DNA from: Mycobacterium lehmannii
Lineage (GTDB): Bacteria > Actinomycetota > Actinomycetes > Mycobacteriales > Mycobacteriaceae
Direction of reading: 5' to 3'
Length of the DNA stretch: 64,000 nt
Assembly (NCBI RefSeq): GCF_002245535.1
Contig: NZ_NKCN01000016.1
Span: 1-64,000, forward strand
Shown: positions 62,874 through 64,000 of the stretch, piece after piece
How the letters are laid out: every line of letters starts with the position of its first letter
Numbering within the stretch: the stretch's first letter is position 1
Program-made: the position numbers and the translations under genes
The notes under the pieces: generated by a model
The model's database searches: none
Told to the model about the DNA's origin: nothing
What the model saw: the letters and a program-made list of their open reading frames with translations, nothing else

Positions 62874-63419
62874 GTGACCAAGACGATCGCACGGGCGTTG
62901 GGCGTCGCGGCGTGTGCGCTCGGGCTGATGTTCGGCGCCGCAGGGATCGCGGCCGGCCAGGGTGACGTGAAATCCCCCGACACCCCCGAAGGGGTCTACA
63001 CGGTCAAGATCGCCGGACAGGCCGAGACCACCTGGGAGATCTTCCCGATCTGCGTGCCGACCGTCGGCGATCTGCGCGAGCCGCTGATCCTTCCCGTCGG
63101 GTGCCGACTGAAGGTCACGCCGGCAGGTCGCGGTGGCGCCGAGGCCGACATGGTCGGCGGCGAGTGGACGTTCAAGGCGAACACGTTCGACTCGATCCGT
63201 AACTGCCCCGACGGAAGCACCGCGCTGCAGAAGGAGATCTACTCCTTCAACGGGGCCACGCTCACCGGGCGCGCCAGGATCATCCACGGTGCGGTGTGCG
63301 GCGAGCAGCCCGGGATGGTTGAACTGCCGTTGACCCTGACGTTCAAGGAACCGCTGTCGATTCCCGTCACGCCGTATCCGCTGATCTGCGAGCCCGGCGG
63401 TCTGCGCCGCTGCTTCTAG
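62874..63419 (+). CDS. Secreted protein, unknown function
   Basis: Protein of 181 residues with a signal peptide (IARALGVAACALGLMFGAAG, cleavage near AAGQG). The mature part has several conserved-looking Cys (PICVPTVGD, VGCRLKV, RNCPDGS, AVCGEQ, ICEPGG, RRCF) and a beta-rich composition. GTG 62874 is fixed by GGAGGGG 6 nt upstream. It is divergent from the peptide transporter, and the next gene starts directly after its stop. Confidence 0.75.
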   Translation: MTKTIARALGVAACALGLMFGAAGIAAGQGDVKSPDTPEGVYTVKIAGQAETTWEIFPICVPTVGDLREPLILPVGCRLKVTPAGRGGAEADMVGGEWTFKANTFDSIRNCPDGSTALQKEIYSFNGATLTGRARIIHGAVCGEQPGMVELPLTLTFKEPLSIPVTPYPLICEPGGLRRCF

Positions 63420-64000
63420 GTGCCTGACGATCCGTCGATCGGAGGAGCGGCCGGGCGCGGGCTGGACCCCGCCGGGCGGGCCAGTCTGCCACTCCTCAAC
63501 GGCAAGGCCCTAGACCTCACCGGTCCCGGCCTGACCGATCGATGGGGTGTCACGTGCACCGACCTCGGCGCGTCGGCGGTCGCGCCGAACGGAAAACTGG
63601 TGTCGGTGTTCGGCGACACCTTCTCGGGTTCGCGGGTCGGCGAGGGGGATTGGCGATCCCCGGTCGTCCTGATCGGCACCGGCGACGCCGACCACCCGAT
63701 CGTCTACGAACGCGCCGGCGGCAGCGATCCCGACTACGCGCGCCAACTGTGGCACTACGAGCACGACGACGCCGGCACCGGCTGGCGTCGCGGCGGTATC
63801 AGCACGGTGATCCCGTCGGACCTGCTGACCGTCGGCGGGTCGATGTATCTGCACGCGATCGTCAACCGCGGCTTCGGCAACGTCGTCTGGACCGAGATCT
63901 GGCACTCGCACGACAGCGGGGTGAGCTGGACACATCTGGGGGACAAGGCCAAGTTTCCCGCCGACCTGCACGACGGTCATGCACAGTGCTGGGCTTGGGA
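63420..64000 (+). CDS. DUF4185-domain protein, 3' truncated by the window
   Basis: An open frame runs without a stop from GTG 63420, which abuts the TAG of the previous gene, to the window end (193 codons). Visible motifs are WGVTCTDLGASAVAPNG, LVSVFGDTFSGSRVG, a STVIPSDLLTVGG loop and SHDSGVSWTHLGDKAKF. These match the DUF4185 propeller domain of the protein at 29219-31588, but here no stalk or signal peptide is seen. The true start could differ. Confidence 0.75.
   Translation, partial: MPDDPSIGGAAGRGLDPAGRASLPLLNGKALDLTGPGLTDRWGVTCTDLGASAVAPNGKLVSVFGDTFSGSRVGEGDWRSPVVLIGTGDADHPIVYERAGGSDPDYARQLWHYEHDDAGTGWRRGGISTVIPSDLLTVGGSMYLHAIVNRGFGNVVWTEIWHSHDSGVSWTHLGDKAKFPADLHDGHAQCWAW

Overview
This window is a chromosomal segment of a Mycobacterium/Mycolicibacterium, probably a rapid grower. 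It is uniformly GC-rich. Its gene order follows, in inverted orientation and from memory, the M. tuberculosis H37Rv stretch Rv2380c to Rv2313c: mbtE-F-G, hrcA, dnaJ2, rsmE, phoH, ybeY, a CorC-like gene, era, amiA2, recO, uppS, zur-smtB, glyS, dgt, dnaG, an ECF transporter, uspABC and tldD/E. No PE/PPE or ESX genes are seen, and many genes look leaderless (a TANNNT box 6-9 nt before the start codon), as is common in mycobacteria. The species cannot be fixed from sequence alone.

Layout. 1-186 is a purine-only-like low-complexity tract, probably an assembly artefact, joined to a truncated mbtE. 187-7810 holds the end of the mycobactin operon (mbtE', mbtF, mbtG). 8331-15607 is a conserved housekeeping run for heat-shock control, chaperone, rRNA modification and ribosome maturation (hrcA, dnaJ2, rsmE, phoH, ybeY, CorC-like, CDA-like, era). 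15612-28142 holds a CAP-domain secreted protein, amiA2, recO/uppS (overlapping), the zinc sensors zur/smtB, glyS, a TPM-domain protein, dgt, dnaG and a small secreted protein. 28541-35266 has tRNA-Asn, a DUF4185 secreted protein with a small partner, an acyl-CoA oxidase-like gene and a VIT-family transporter. 35664-45964 has a MarR regulator, a fused ECF transporter, the uspABC amino-sugar importer, tldD/tldE and an AhpD-like gene.

45965-47300 is the most accessory-looking part. It contains palindromes, tRNA-Met(CAT), an array of about 23-bp repeats resembling an insertion-sequence end, and a two-gene unit: a 43-residue peptide with a strong RBS and a YCSC tail, followed by a 224-residue protein with a WHAF/HHAP region and a C-terminal PqqD-like region. 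I regard this as a candidate small RiPP-type locus. A TldD/TldE protease pair, a family known to mature RiPPs, lies 1.3 kb upstream.

47365-64000 contains an enoyl-CoA hydratase, PepD with an MprA-type box, a lipoprotein fusing a lytic transglycosylase to a DUF1460 domain, an acyl-CoA dehydrogenase, a Pro-rich envelope protein, a PhoD-like phosphatase, an oligopeptide ABC importer operon with a downstream SDR, a secreted protein, and a second DUF4185 gene cut by the window end.
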